Origin: Linum tenue
Lineage: Eukaryota > Streptophyta > Magnoliopsida > Malpighiales > Linaceae
Assembly: GCA_946122785.1 (NCBI GenBank)
Contig: CAMGYJ010000009.1
Location: forward strand, 25,889,633-25,953,632
Reading direction: 5' to 3'
DNA: 64,000 nt
How positions within the stretch are numbered: position 1 is the first letter of the stretch; every line of letters starts with the position of its first letter. Below the pieces are notes generated by a model. That model did no database searches, was not told the DNA's origin, and saw only the letters and a program-made list of their open reading frames with translations. The position numbers were made by a program, and so were the translations under genes. Shown in pieces: positions 45,013 through 57,788 of the stretch.

Positions 45013-45660
45013 CAGTGACGGATTTAGAAATTTTATTAAGGGTATTCAATGATAAATTTATAAAATAAAATAAAATAAAAATCATAAAGTACACAAATTT
45101 ATCAATTTTCACAGCAAACAATGACGTATTTTCATATTCAAATATGTTTCTAAAATACTTTATCATTTTTCTAGGATTCGCCTATTTTAATGACCATAAT
45201 CAATCAATCATTCACAATTTATCTTACACGAATTATGAAGATCGTTCTTGATTGATTTCATCTTTGAAAATATCTTTTCAATCATTACAATTGCAACAAC
45301 TAAATCCTACACTAATTTCGAAGCAAGCATGTTAAAAATATTTTTTTCAAGTCTGCACCATTCACCTATCTAGGTTATCGATTCTTCAAAGTCTCATACA
45401 TACCCTTGACTGATTTATAAATTAATTTATGTTCTAGAAATGAAAATAGTAATAATTAGTATGTACATTTCCTTTGTATTTTGATATGGTTGTACCTTAC
45501 CTAAAACATTCATTTAAAAATTGTAAGAGTTGTCAAATGGTATATATAGGGTTTAAATACAACCACTGCCAATATAAATTTTAACGTGGTAATTTGGTCC
45601 CAAATTCATAGTTAAGGTTTGTCAATTGACAACCCTCAATTATGAATGGGTCCGCCCCTG
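45013..45660. mobile_element. Possible hAT-like MITE
   Basis: Ends CAGTGACGGATTTAG and, inverted, CAGGGGCGGACCCAT, resembling hAT termini. AT-rich interior, no coding. No matching 8-bp duplication is seen, so the boundaries are tentative. Confidence 0.45.
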
Positions 45661-46293
45661 AATATAGGGATAATGGTGATAACGGTTGGTAAACAATCAT
45701 TTTACACAATGGTATGTTCATACCATTATGGTACACTTTCATACCATGCGGTATAATAGTCATACCATGCATTACCGCCATGATATAGATTGGTAATATA
45801 AATCTCAATTTCTTTGTTTCAAAATATCAAAGTGAATATGATTTTGAAAAGCACAGTTAATCTAATTTATCTGTAAAAAAAATACAACTGAAAGAGAAAT
45901 AACCCGCTGAAATTTATAGAAAACAAAACTTCAAATCTTTCATAAAAAGATTTCTTGCTGGTTACGTGTGGTTATATATCTTTAAACAATAACACCTTAT
46001 TCAGTCAAATTATTGGCTGCGGTCTTTATTTCCCATCTGGGTACATTAATTAATATAACTTCCAAGGTCTTGATTAGGAATTCCCAATTGCACAAGCGTT
46101 CAAATCTAAACCTAGACTCCAAGAGATAGTTGTCTTATGTTGTCAAGGAATATGATAATTATTTAATTGATTTCTAGTTCCCTACGTAGCTTCTCATTCT
46201 CCATTGGGCAATCTATGACTATATGTCAACTTTTTTTAACTTTTGTTGGTTACCTCATCATTTTAATTTTAATTGTGGTTTTGTGCTTTAATT
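45661..46293. other. Unassigned AT-rich sequence
   Basis: No gene seen. A cluster of CATACCAT/ATGGTATG repeats lies at 45710-45785. Confidence 0.5.
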
Positions 46294-46399
46294 TAGATAG
46301 TACTAGAGAAGGCATTGGGTGGTGATGGGGTCGTCATACCTGCGAGTGCAATGCTCGCAGATAGAGATGTAATGCTCTCTGCATTCAGCTTGGTGAACA
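46294..46399 (+). other. Exon-like open segment, unidentified
   Basis: A GC-richer island after an acceptor-like TTTAATTTAG. It encodes LEKALGGDGVVIPASAML then ADRDVMLSAFSLVN and ends at a donor-like AG/GTTAAT. It reads like a conserved enzyme exon but I cannot name the protein. It may be a relic of a host gene or a captured exon. Confidence 0.3.
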
Positions 46400-46428
46400 G
46401 GTTAATTACATGCTCTATAAAGCAGCAC

Positions 46429-46709
46429 CAGCGGCGAATCCAGAACACAGTAGAGCACTGGGCCGCATTTTATTAGAAAATTCGATATCGTGAAAAAAAC
46501 CTTTGGGGCAAGAATTTCTAGGATAAATTTAGAGTAGTGAATTGAATATGTTCATCTGAATCATTTTTTCTAATTATACACAATCATATTATAAAATAAC
46601 ACTGGGCTGAATGACTAAAACCGACAAATTTATAAGAATTATTCTAACTCCGGATCCAGAAGAGGGCTGGGCCGGGGCCCAGGGTGGCCACCCCCTAGAT
46701 CCGCCAATG
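46429..46709. mobile_element. hAT-type MITE with 8-bp duplication
   Basis: 281 bp with ends CAGCGGCGAATCCAG and, inverted, CATTGGCGGATCTAG. It is flanked by exact AGCAGCAC duplications (46421-46428, 46710-46717). Non-coding. A related fragment starts at 47977. Confidence 0.85.
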
Positions 46710-46822
46710 AGCAGCACTATAATCATGATTCATTAACATCTGGAGTTCTTCTATGGCTGTGACAGTAGAATTGAATCTTTCTTGCAAGTTTCTCAGCATT
46801 TTCAACTAGGATAAATCTAGAG

Positions 46823-47114
46823 TGTCATGAACCAGTTGATCCCAATAATTCGAGTTGTTGGGAGAGGTTCTATAATGGATCTTATACCATTCACTATCAC
46901 ACCCCCTCAAACGAAAGCCAGTCAACCCATAAGGGCTTTCGTTTGCACATGTCCTGAACACGAATACATGTGCTTCACAAATGGGGTCACCGGGATTCGA
47001 ACGCAAGACCTCTCGGCCACAACAGGCTATGATACCATGTCAAGAACCAGTTGATCCCAATAACTCGAGTTGTTGGGAGAGGTTCTATAATGGATCTTAT
47101 ACCATTCACTAACA
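46823..47114 (-). mobile_element. TRIM (miniature LTR retrotransposon)
   Basis: 292 bp. Two 77-bp LTRs (46823-46899, 47038-47114) differ at a handful of bases. On the minus strand a PBS TGGTATCATAGC (47037-47026) follows the first LTR and a purine tract GTTTGAGGGGGTG precedes the second. The 5-bp duplication TAGAG flanks the element (46818-46822, 47115-47119). The 138-bp interior is non-coding but has A-box- and B-box-like RNA polymerase III motifs (TGGCCGAGAGGT, GTTCGAATCC). Confidence 0.9.
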
Positions 47115-47690
47115 TAGAGATGACAAAAATATCTGTAATTGTGGATATCCGTCCGAATCCGACTTAATCGGGTAGGATAAAACCCGAACCCGAAAGACTT
47201 TAATGAGTATGGGTAAAACCTGAACCCGAATATTGCGGATAGGTGGGCATGGTTTTGGCACTATCCATTCCAACCCAAACCCGGCCGATTATACACATAC
47301 ACATGTATTTTATCTAGAAAACCATTATTTTTCTCGAACATATATTTTATTTAGCATATAAATATAACATTTTTATGTGTTGTTTTAATTAATTTTGTAC
47401 ATTCTAGTGAATAATTGTCGTGCTTTTCCTCTTATATGATGTGAGAATAGTACGTGTGAATATTAACATATTTGTTGGAGTTATAATGAGAATTTTTTAC
47501 CCATGGATATCCGTGGATACCCGAAACCCGAACGGGTATGGGCATGGTTTAATTTTCTACCCATTTCTATAGTGGGTATGAGTATGTATGGGTGAAATCC
47601 GAATTACTTTGAATAGGGTAATAGATATGCACTATCCGCGCCCAACCTAACCTGTTTGATAGGGTAATTATCCTTAGCTTAGTCATCCAC
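47115..47690. repeat. Repeat rich in ACCCGAACCC
   Basis: Begins TAGAGATGACAAAAATATC and contains many ACCCGAACCCG / CGGGTATGGG strings, like the ends of the hAT element at 57789. Probably a diverged relative; the right end is unclear. Confidence 0.4.
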
Positions 47691-48324
47691 TGTAGGTGAA
47701 ACTATCCTAAACAAATCCTTTACTTCTTGATTTTCCTACACCCTTTACTTATTGCTTTTTACGGCTTCCTTTACTTTCCGCGCGGAGGCCATTTGAAATA
47801 CGACCCTGGACACTCATTAAGGCTAATTACTTCTTGTGACATACTACAATCGCCAAAGCACAAAGAGAAAATAGCTGCTTTGGAAAAGTTGGAAACTCTA
47901 TGCTTTGTGGTGTGAACTAACTGAAACTGATGATGCATTTCACTTTAAATATATGTGTAGACTAGGTAATTGGCCTCAGCGGCGGATCGATCAGAACATA
48001 GCAAAACACTAAGTCGTATTTCATTAGAAAAATAAGTGTTGTAAAAAAATATAATAACCATAAGTCACTTTAAATCATAATTTTTTGAACGTAAAATTTT
48101 AGCCTCCATCATCCAATTTTCTGGACGTGACACCGACTAAATCTTTGACTAGTTTCCCGGATTCTGTTCACCATATAATAGTGCGACTTGCTTTGCTACT
48201 GAGTCGTGTTTTTTGGTTGGGGGGTGGTCAATAGTTTCTTTCTTTGTTTCACTCTGCTCCTCTAGTTTTTTCTTGGTTCTCCAGTCGTCTGCGTGCAGTT
48301 GCGCAGAGGAAGCGGGGTTGAAAA
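47691..48324. other. Unassigned sequence with a MITE fragment
   Basis: From 47977, CAGCGGCGGATCGATCAGAA and the following 100 bp resemble the MITE at 46429, without a recognisable far end. A 62-codon frame at 47727-47915 is not recognised. Confidence 0.45.
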
Positions 48325-48620
48325 TGTTAGCCGAGCTGGGTTTGGGGGTCTCTGATTGGTGTCTCGGCCCATTTAATTACCCATTTATGTATATGTGCTA
48401 AGCCCATGCCCATGCAAACTTGTACGTAGAGAGAGCTAAGGTTTGCTTGCTAGGGTTTTCGGCATATATATATTGATGTGTAACCGAGTGTGTTGATTAA
48501 GCTGAATAAGAGATCCGTCTTCCCCGTGGACTAGTCGGTATTGCGATCTGCAATGCTGGAAACCACGTAAATCTGTTCTTGTTTCGCTCTTATTGTTTCT
48601 AAGCTCAAGGTAATCTAACA
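48325..48620 (+). repeat. 5' LTR of the plus-strand copia
   Basis: TGTTAGCCGAGC to TAATCTAACA. Differs from the 3' copy near 48426, 48437, 48555 and 48567. Confidence 0.95.
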
Positions 48621-48641
48621 TGGTATCAGAGCCTTTCGAAG

Positions 48642-51600
48642 ATGGATAGTGAGAAGATGACCCTACGTCTCAATCACAAGAACTACACACTGTGGGAATT
48701 TCAATTCCGTGTCTTCATCGAAGGACAGGGATTGCTCGGAATTCTCAATGGAACTATCAAGCCATCGACGGCGCCGGCTATGGAACAGGAGGTTGCCCGC
48801 TGGGGGCAACAGGATGCTCGGATCCGGTCTTGGATCCTTGGTTCAGTCGAGCCTACAATTGCGCTAGGCCTCAGGATGCATACTACAGCACATGGAATGT
48901 GGTCGCACTTAGCGTCCACCTATTCCTCCGTGAATACGGCTCGTCAATTTGAAGTGGAGATGGCTCTCGGTCGATTAGAGCAAGGAAGCCAGGATATCAC
49001 CACATATTTTAGTGCTGCCCAGGAGCTTTGGATTGAACAGGACCTGCTGACCGCCTCGCTCCGTTCCAAGGAAGCCTCTGCCGAGGTTCTCGAAGAGCGC
49101 CAACGCACTCGCCTATGCCAATTCCTCATGAAGCTGCGTCCAAAATTTGAAACGGTCCGCTCCACTTTGCTGAATCGCGATGACCTGAAATTTGAGGGTG
49201 TTCTCGGCCTCTTGGTGCGCGAGGAAACCCGGCTTCGTACTCAGGCGCAATTGGACGTTCGTCCGGGTGAAGGCGAAACGGTATTCGCAGCTGCTGCGGA
49301 TCCCTCGCAAGCTTTGGTAGCTGCTGTCCAACGACCCCAATTCCAACGCCGGGTCGCCACGAACGATGTTGAATGTCACCATTGTCACGAGAAGGGCCAC
49401 TATCAGAAACATTGCCGCCGAAAAAACTTTTGCGTTTACTGTAAACGCGCAGGGCATATCGTTTTGGATTGCCGTTCAGCTCAACGCGCTGCTGCTCGGG
49501 CGACAACGGCGGGAACATCCACTGACCGCCATGCTTATGCTGTTGCATCTTCTTCGGATGGTCCTGGCACCAAGACATCGGGCGCTGCGGTGAATGCTAC
49601 TGCCGCGATGAATGTTGCTGCGGTCGAGCAGGTAGTCAACGCCGCTCTTCAACGCTCGCTGCCCGGTGCGATCAGCAGCGCCTTTGCTGCCCTTCAGGTT
49701 ACAGGTATGACTCCTCCCTGGATTCTCGATTCCGGATGTTTTAATCACATGACCAACGATGCTAGCAAATTGTGTGATAAATCTCCAGTTTCGGATATGA
49801 TCCTACGGGTTGCTAATGGGCAACGTTTGAAAGTTCATGGCATTGGTCAGATTAAATCTCCTAAGCTTACTCTACCAAATACGTTACATGTCCCTGATTT
49901 AGTGCCTAATCTTGTTTCTGTTGGACAACTGACCGAGCAAGGCTGCTCTGTTTCATTTGGACCTTCAGGTTGTGTTATCCAGGACCTGAAGACGGGGAGG
50001 CAGATCGGGCGAGGGAGTAAACAGGGACGTGTTTTTCACCTTGAGGAGCTCACGAGTCGATCGGAGATTTTGCCACCAATTAGTTGCCCTCCTGTCAGTA
50101 GTCCTTCGGTTAGGGTTGTCAGTAGTCATGGTTCTTTGGTGTCTAGTGTTTCAAATTCTTTGAGTCGATCAATAACAGCTTTGGGAGCTATGGCATGCTC
50201 GTTTAGGCCATCCCAATTCGGCCCGTCTTATGTTTATGTTCAAACAACAATTGCTGGGTTTTAATAAAAGTGGCATTTCCTCTTCCCATGAGTGCACAAG
50301 TTGTGTTGAAGCAAAACTCAAGAGCATTTCGTTCCCTCCTAGTAAAACCTTGATTACTGAGCCGTTTCATATTATCCATACAGACCTTTGGGGACCTTCT
50401 CCCACGGTTTCACGCTCTGGTTTTCGCTATTTTGCATTGTTTGTCGATCATGCGACTCGTTTTACTTGGGTTTATTTCCTCCGACTCAAGTCCGATTTGC
50501 TTTCAGTTGCCACCGAGTTTTTAAAAATGATCCGCACCCAGTTTGATAGGCCAGTTAAGATTGTGCGGTCTGATCCTGGTGGGGAATTTAGCTCTCATCC
50601 CCTCCGTGATCTCTATCGATCACTCGGGACTGTATGTCAGAAGTCATGTCCCGGTACTTCCCAGCAAAATGGCCTAGTTGAACGGAAGAACAGGCATGTT
50701 GTTGAACTTACCCGTGCTCTCCTGCTTGATTCTCATGTTCCTCCTGAATTCTGGCCGGAAGCAGTTGCTACTGCGGTCCGTCTCATCAACTATCAAGTTA
50801 CACCTGTTCTTGACAACAAAAGCCCTTATTTCCCCCTTTTTTGAAACGTCCCGAGTATCGTTGTCTTCGTGTATTTGGGTGCACCTGTTTTGTTTTGACT
50901 CCTAAGCGTGAACGAAATAAGCTGTCGTCCAAAGCTGCTCGTTGCATGTTCCTAGGCTATAGTGATGTCTACAAAGGCTACCTATGTTTTGACCCCGTCC
51001 TAGAGAGAATTCGTATAAGCTGTAACGTTGTCTTCTTTGAATCCATGTCTTTCTATTCCAAATCCCAGCCATCCTCACTTTCCTTCCTTTCCCAGCTACC
51101 TACCCTTCCTACGTTTGATGAAGATGATGTTGCTGCTGATGAAGAGTTCCCTCCGCCCGATGACCTCGATCTGCTTCTCTCCCCACCGGCGTCTCCCTCG
51201 GCCAGTTCGCCTGGCCCCTCGGCCAGTTCTCCAGATCACTCGGCCACCTCTCCTGGCTCCTCGGCCAGCTCGCCTGGCCCCTCGGCCAGCTCGTCCAGCC
51301 GCTCGTCCAGCAGCTCATCCAGAACTTCATTGCCGAGTGATTCGCCTGCCAGCGCCAGCTCCTCTGGCCTCGAGTCTCCACCTGGTCCGTCGAGCTCCCA
51401 CGAGGCATCACCGCCTCCTGCTCCTGTTCTTCGGCGCTCCTCACGTCGTAATTTGGGTCAACTTCCCGTACGCTTTAATGACTATCAAGCTTATGGAGTT
51501 GCTGCCATTGCAATTCCTACACGTTATAAACAGGCACATGGCGATCCAAATTGGGACAATGCTATGAAGGTTGAGATGGATGCCCTTCATGCGAATCGTA

Positions 51601-53060
51601 CGTGGACCATGGTGGACCGGCCTCCTCCACCAGTTCCGGTTGTCGGCAGTCGATGCGTGTACAATATCAAGGTACATCCTGATGGAACCATTGAGCGATT
51701 TAAAGCCAGGGTCGTTGCTCAAGGTTACACTCAAGAACAGGGCGTGGATTATGACGAGACGTTTGCTCCGGTAGCAAAGATGACTACAGTTTGTACACTT
51801 CTGGCTGTCGCGGCTGTGCGGAATTGGCCTCTTTATCAACTCGACGTGAAGAATGCTTTTTTGCACGGTGATCTCAAGGAGGTGGTTTATATGGAACCGC
51901 CACCAGGCTATACTCTGGGTGCTCCGGGGCAGGTTTGTCTTCTTCATCGGTCTCTGTATGGTTTGAAGCAGGCCCCTCGGGCATGGTTTGACAAGTTTCA
52001 GGCTACCATTCTTCAGCTGGGATTTTAGCAAAGCCTGAATGACCCTTCTCTCTTCACTCGTGTGACATCCACTGGTATTGTTGCCCTTCTGTTATACGTT
52101 GATGATATGGTTGTCACAGGGGATGATGCGGCTGGTATCCAGTTGCTCAAGGATGGTCTTAGTGCTGCTTTTGATCTTAAGGATTTGGGTACTCTTGATT
52201 ACTTTCTCGGCCTTGAAGTAGTGCGCAGTTCTCGTGGAATTCTCTTGACACAGAGCAAGTATATCACCGACTTGTTAGAGGATCATCAATTCTCTGACTG
52301 TACCCCTGTTCGGTCGCCAATGGAGCTGAACTTAAAGCTTCGTCGTGACTCTGGTGCTCCACTGACGGATGGCTTGACGTACAGGAGCATTGTGGGCAGT
52401 TTAATCTACCTAGCTGCGACTCGTCCTGATATCTCATATGTTGTGCAGGTTGTTAGTCAGTTTATGACGCAACCTCACCTTGATCATCTCTCGGCCGTGC
52501 ATCGGATCCTTCGGTACCTCCAGGGCACGAAGGATGTTGGGTTGTTTTTCCCCTCGACTGGATCATTGTCCTTGCAGGCGTTCTCCGATTCAGACTTTGC
52601 AGGGTGTAGTGACACTCGCCGGTCTACCTCTGGGTGGTGTGTTCTTTTTGGCGACTCTTTCATTTCCTGGAGGTGTAAAAAGCAGGATCGCGTAGTGAAA
52701 TCTTCAACGGAAGCCGAGTATCGCGCAATGTCTGATGTTGCTTCCGTGGTTGCCTGGTTGGTTCGTTTACTGGCGGATTTTGGAGTTCATTGTCCGCCCC
52801 CTGTTGATCTCTTCGTGGACAACACGAGTGCAATTCAGATTGCACTCAATCCGGTGCTTCATGATCGCACTAAGCATATCGAGCTTCACATTCACTATGT
52901 TCGTGATCAGGTTCGTGATGGGTCTCTTCGGTTACACTATGTCAGTTCTGAAGATCAGATTGATGATATTCTCACTAAGGCCCTCCCTATCAGTCGTCAT
53001 TGGTTCTTGGGTGGCAAATTGATGCTTCGTGACCGGCATCAATTTGGTGGAGGCTGTTAG
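48642..53060 (+). pseudogene. Copia gag-pol polyprotein, lightly damaged
   Basis: It starts at ATG 48642, 9 bp after the PBS. Gag has two intact zinc knuckles (CHHCHEKGHYQKHC and CVYCKRAGHIVLDC, 49376-49475), then protease (LDSGCFNHM, about 49726). A frameshift near 50188 precedes the integrase zinc region (WHARLGHP, CTSC) and core (TDLWGP, VRSDPGGEF with Pro where Asn is usual, GLVERKNRH). A second frameshift lies in the T-run at 50835-50842. A Ser/Ala/Pro-rich linker (51180-51400) separates integrase from RT. A single TAG (52026-52028) interrupts RT before an intact LLYVDDM. RNase H ends the frame at 53060. Three lesions inactivate it. Confidence 0.92.
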
Positions 53061-53350
53061 CCGAGCTGGGTTTGGGGGTCTCTGATTGGTGTCTCGGCCC
53101 ATTTAATTACCCATTTATGTATATGTGCTAAGCCCATGCCCATGCAAACTTGTACGAAGAGAGAGCTAGGGTTTGCTTGCTAGGGTTTTCGGCATATATA
53201 TATTGATGTGTAACCGAGTGTGTTGATTAAGCTGAATAAGAGATCCGTCTTCCCCGTGGACTAGTCGGTATTGCGATCTGCAATACTGGAAACCATGTAA
53301 ATCTGTTCTTGTTTCGCTCTTATTGTTTCTAAGCTCAAGGTAATCTAACA
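53055..53350 (+). repeat. 3' LTR of the plus-strand copia
   Basis: 296 bp, same ends as the 5' copy; the 5-bp duplication GAAAA follows. Confidence 0.95.
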
Positions 53351-53475
53351 GAAAATGACTCCCCCAATTCCATTACATGGCCTTCTTTTTCCTTCTTTTT
53401 ATTTGAGCAAATGGATAATACTTTATTTTTCTTCCAAACTGGTTCTTGTCCATTCGTTTTTCTATTATGCTCCAC

Positions 53476-53603
53476 GGAAAAAATCACAGAATACTCTAAT
53501 TATTAAAAAAAAATCACTAAATACAGTACTTATAAAATTATTTCCCAAACTACAGCAGTTTCAACATCATTGTCGAAGACCAAAACAGTGATTAGAATCA
53601 CCG
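53476..53603 (+). repeat. Left terminal inverted repeat of the MULE
   Basis: About 128 bp, inverse of the right end with scattered mismatches. ATCACCG/CGGTGAT motifs follow to 54030. Confidence 0.85.
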
Positions 53604-54250
53604 TTTTTGTCCAAAACGGTGATTGCATCACCGCTTTTGACAAAAATAGTGATGCTATCACCGTTTTGGAAAAAACAGTGAATCAATCCCCGCGTTAGTT
53701 AAAGATGGGATAGTCTGATCGTTAATAAGGGAAATTGTGAAGCCCCCCTGACCATTGATGTAAAAGACGGTGAAGTGGCGCAGATCGCTGACGTGGACGC
53801 GCGCGGGCACTTCACCGTTAGAGATAAAAGCGGTGATAGCCCCGCCCGCCACGTCATCGATCCTTGTCGTCTGCGCCCTTCACAGCTGCCGTCCGATGCG
53901 GTGAGGCGCGGATTGTGGTTTTTCTCCACGATCCGACGCCTCACATGTCGCCACGCCAGCAATCCGAGCCATCACCGCTTTCCTCCAACGCGGTGAGTTC
54001 ACTGCTTTTAAGGAACGCGGTGATTGGTGCCCTGAAATTTCCAGCTCCCCTTCCCCCTATAAATACCACTCCCCCCCCCCCTCTCATTTCAAACCACACC
54101 ACCATTTTATACTTTTTTCTCCCTCCGTTACTTCACTCTAGTTCCGTTCTAAGTATACTCTGTGGTTGCGGCTAAGTCCGATCTTCCGCATCTGAAAGAA
54201 TTACTAGAGTTTTTGTTTTGTCGATAGTCTCTCTAGCTTTTCGGCAAAAA

Positions 54251-57086
54251 ATGGACAAAGAGGCTCTGAGAGTACGTAAATTTATTTTATTCTTTTGTGA
54301 TTTTTTTAAATGGGAGCTGAAATATAAATTGATTTGATTTCATATTTTTTTATAGATGGGTGCTGAGATATACGACCCTCGATTGTATATCGATCCTGGT
54401 CCAAAGGATAAAAGGTATTTAACCGGGCAAGATCAACATCGCTCCCGTGCAATTTGGAACAATAATCCGTTAGACACTAAAATTATTTCATTAGTTTTAA
54501 AGTTTTTATTTTGCTTTCTATTGACTGACAACATTGTGTTTTTTTGTTTAGTAGGAATCACTTATTCCCATCAGTCATCGAGGGACATGTCGATTGCACC
54601 GTTGGCATGCTCGACTGGAGCCCTATCTATAGAGGACGGGATTGCACATGCTGAGGCACTTCATGAGGCTTGATATTGACAACGATCTACTGACGGCAAT
54701 GGCAGAGCAATGGCGCCCCGAGCTGCATACCTTCCACTTTCCCGAGGGTGAAATGACGATCACCCTCAAAGATGTTGCCATCCTTACCGGGCTCCCGATC
54801 ACCGGAGATGCCATCATCAACAACTCGAGAAAACCGGAAGATGGTTGGGGGCCGTTGATTCAAGAGCGTTTGGGGTTCAACATGCCGACCACCACGCCCG
54901 TCGAAGGGGTTGGGCATCCACCACTGAATGCGGGGCAAGTATCGATCCCATGGCTTGTTGAACACATCCAGTTGGAGGTTAATATAGGCCCGGACACTCC
55001 TGAAGATCAGGTGGAGCGGTATGCACGTGTCTACCTAATTGGCTTGGTTGTTGGGTTTCTGTTCCCCGACAAGGCAAACCGGTGGATACAAGGCATGTGG
55101 TCCCCTATGCTCCTCGGTGATTGGGACGAGATCGGGAAAAAAAGTTGGGGGTCGGCCGTCTTGGCTGGGATCTACCGAGAGTTTTGTACTTGCTCGAGGT
55201 TGGGAGTGAAACAAACTGGTGGGGCGATGTTCATACTCCAGCTCTGGGCATGGGAGCATCTTCCGTTTTTTGCACCTTGAGACCAACGAGAATTCTGGTT
55301 GCCAGTTAATGAGCTACGATTTGTAGAAAATCCTCCATATGGCTTCAAGTAAGTTAAATTTATTTTAGATATGCAATGGTAGTATTTTAGTGAATTTAGA
55401 TCTATTCCAAGTAAGCGAATTTAGATTCATTTTAAGTCTGCAATTATAGTATTTTAGTGAACTTAGATATCTTCCAAGTAAGCGAATTTAGATTCATTTT
55501 AAGTCTGCAATTATAGTATTCTAGTGAATTTAGACATCTTCCAAGTAAACAAATTTAGATTTATTCTAACCAAATTGTATTTAGCGAATTTAGATTATTG
55601 CCAAGTAAGGAATTTTAGTTCAATTTAGATGCTTCCATACAATCATACTTAACAAGTAAACATCTATGCTTTAAAATTTGCTTATATACGTACTTTTGCT
55701 TAATTAGGTGGATCGGAGCAAATACAAACGACCACCAGCCCGAGCACTCTTTACTGTTTTATCGTGCTGAATTTGATAAGCCTTGGTGGAACCGGGTAAA
55801 AATATAAAATTTCATCATTTTCAATTTTTTAGGTGGAGTGGATATAATTTGTACTAATTCCATGAACTATAATGATTGTAGGCGGTATGGGATCCATATC
55901 CAAATGAAGTGGTTGAGTTGCATCGTCTTAGACATCCCGAGGATGAAGAGACATGGTTGTGCAAGGTGCCCTTAATCTGCTGGCAGATGGTGGAATGGCA
56001 CCTGCCCGATCGATCTTTGAGTTAATATCGATTGGAGCAACCAATTCCAGCATCCCCGCCTCAAGGGTTCAGGGAGCTCCACGCCATTGACCTACACTAC
56101 ACCAAAAAGGATTGGGTCCGCAAGCATGAATTCTACATCAACATATGGGAGAATAGAGATCACTGGGTGGTCCAAGGGGTGTCGGAGACGAGGCCAATGG
56201 GGTACCACGATGGGTACATGCGGTGGTATCGGAAATTCACGCTAAGATGGGTGTCAAAGCAAGGTGCTGTTTGGGGCGCAGTGGTAAGTGAATTCCATTT
56301 TTCCCTCTTTGTCTTAATTTATTGAAGTATGATTACATGCCTATATTAGCTAGAATGTTAATTAACATTATTAGATTTAATGTTAGTTAATTTTGTACAA
56401 CAATTTATTTGGTTGACGGTTTGGAACATGCCAAGCAAACTGTCGAGAGTGCACCCACCATGGATGAGCGGAAGACATCTTTTTTGGTGAGGCTTTTCAA
56501 CAACCTGCTCTCTTGTACCCGAGAGCAAAGGAGGGATGTCGTATTATACCCTCCAATGCCTGCTCCGGCCCAACCTTCATTTCGTGATGATGAGAGGATC
56601 GTGCCCCCACAAGAGCCCCCACGGAGGAGCAGAAGAAGGGTGAGAGCCAACATTGAAGAGCTTCGTCCGTCTCAACAAACTTAACTTCCTAAACCATGGC
56701 CACATTGTGAGTGGGCAACTAGTACTGAGGGCACTGGAGGGTCGTCAAGCTATGCCCCGACTCAGGAACATGACATGTTCCCCCAAGGCATCCCTCACTT
56801 CTACCATCAGCAACAAACTCCGATGTATGAGACCCCGCAACAACAACATACATCATCGACTTTCTACCACACTTCGGGTTCATCTCAGCCACCTCCACCA
56901 CCACCACCACCTGACTACACTCCGATGGGTGCTCGGGTTAAGAGGAATCCGCGAGCAGTTTTCTAGCGGGCTCGTGAAGAAGGAGGAGGTAGAGAAGCCG
57001 GAAGAAGGGGTCAAGGAGGTCGTGGAGGAAGAGGAAGAGGAAGAGAAGGGGAAGTGGAAGTGGAAGGAAATGAAGACAACCAGTGA
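54251..57086 (+). pseudogene. Plant mobile domain (PMD) protein gene
   Basis: Exon 1 is 54251-54271, exon 2 starts 54356 (MGAEIYDPRLYIDPGPKDKR). The main exon (about 54552-55350) carries the PMD: LDIDNDLLTAMAEQWRPE, HTFHFPEGEMTITLKDVAIL, LGDWDEIGKKSWGSAVLAGI and LQLWAWEHLPFF. Later exons (about 55711, 55882, 56410) give VWDPYPNEVVELHR, HDGYMRWYRKFT, a proline run and a Gly/Arg-rich tail ending at 57086. PMD proteins (MAIN/MAIL1 relatives) act in transposon silencing in Arabidopsis and also occur inside transposons. In-frame stops at 55278, 56023, 56682 and 56964 and a frameshift near 54650 make it a pseudogene. Confidence 0.82.
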
Positions 57087-57290
57087 ACTATCTTGTCGTC
57101 TTAATTTGGTTTAGTCTTGTGTTATTTTCCATGAACTATCTATGTCGTCTTAATTTGGTTTGGTCTTGTGTTGTCATCCATGAACTATCTATGTCGTCTT
57201 AATTTAGTTTGATCTTGTGTTGTCATCCATGAACTATCTATGTCGTCTTAATTTAGTTTGATCTTGTGTTGTCATCCATGAACTATCTAT
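57087..57290 (+). repeat. 49-bp tandem repeat between convergent genes
   Basis: ATGAACTATCTATGTCGTCT starts near 57131, 57180 and 57229, with partial copies on both sides; exact 49-bp period. It overlaps the 3' end of the transposase frame. Confidence 0.9.
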
Positions 57291-57788
57291 GCCATGAAAT
57301 ATATGATGTGCTATTGAATGACCAACACACTCCCTCCCTATAGCGAGCTCCTGTCTCTTCACAAACCACTCGTTTACCTTCCAGTATGTCATCTCCACTA
57401 GGACAGATACAGACATTGCCCTGATGCTCTTGTAGACTCCATTTATGCTCTCGCCATGGTTGGTAGTTGCAATGTCGAATCTAGCCCCGTTGTCCATGTG
57501 AAATGTCCACATGTGCAGATCTTGACAATCTGCCCATATTGCTCCCGCCCGGTGTATCTGACGGATCGTCTTCATCTTCTGCTCGTACTTTTTTGGTTGA
57601 TGTGAAACCGCTTCAAGACAGGAGAATAAATAATTAAGGCATAAGAAATTTCATTTGAACAATAAACCATGAACAAGCACTGAATTACATTACTACCTGC
57701 ACTCCACAATTGATCTCTTATGTCTTTCTTCTTGCCAAATTTGTGTTGGAAATTGGCAAGGAAGGGACGAATACACCAGCGCCATGTC

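Larger units (their letters stand above)
48325..53350 (+). mobile_element. Ty1/copia retrotransposon, young but frame-broken
   Basis: Two 296-bp LTRs (48325-48620, 53055-53350) differ at only four positions by eye. PBS TGGTATCAGAGCC at 48621-48633; polypurine tract ATTTGGTGGAGGC at 53042-53054; duplication GAAAA at 48320-48324 and 53351-53355. All copia domains are present. Confidence 0.95.

Noticed and set aside
45013..45660. Confident hAT MITE call
   Set aside because: Ends look right but the flanking 8 bp do not match; kept only as tentative.
46984..47020. tRNA gene
   Set aside because: A- and B-box-like motifs are present but nearly adjacent; no acceptor stem, anticodon arm or full cloverleaf.
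56653..57114. 153-codon frame with Glu/Lys tail
   Set aside because: Wrong frame over the 3' exon of the PMD gene, whose true frame there encodes the Pro-rich and Gly/Arg-rich tail.
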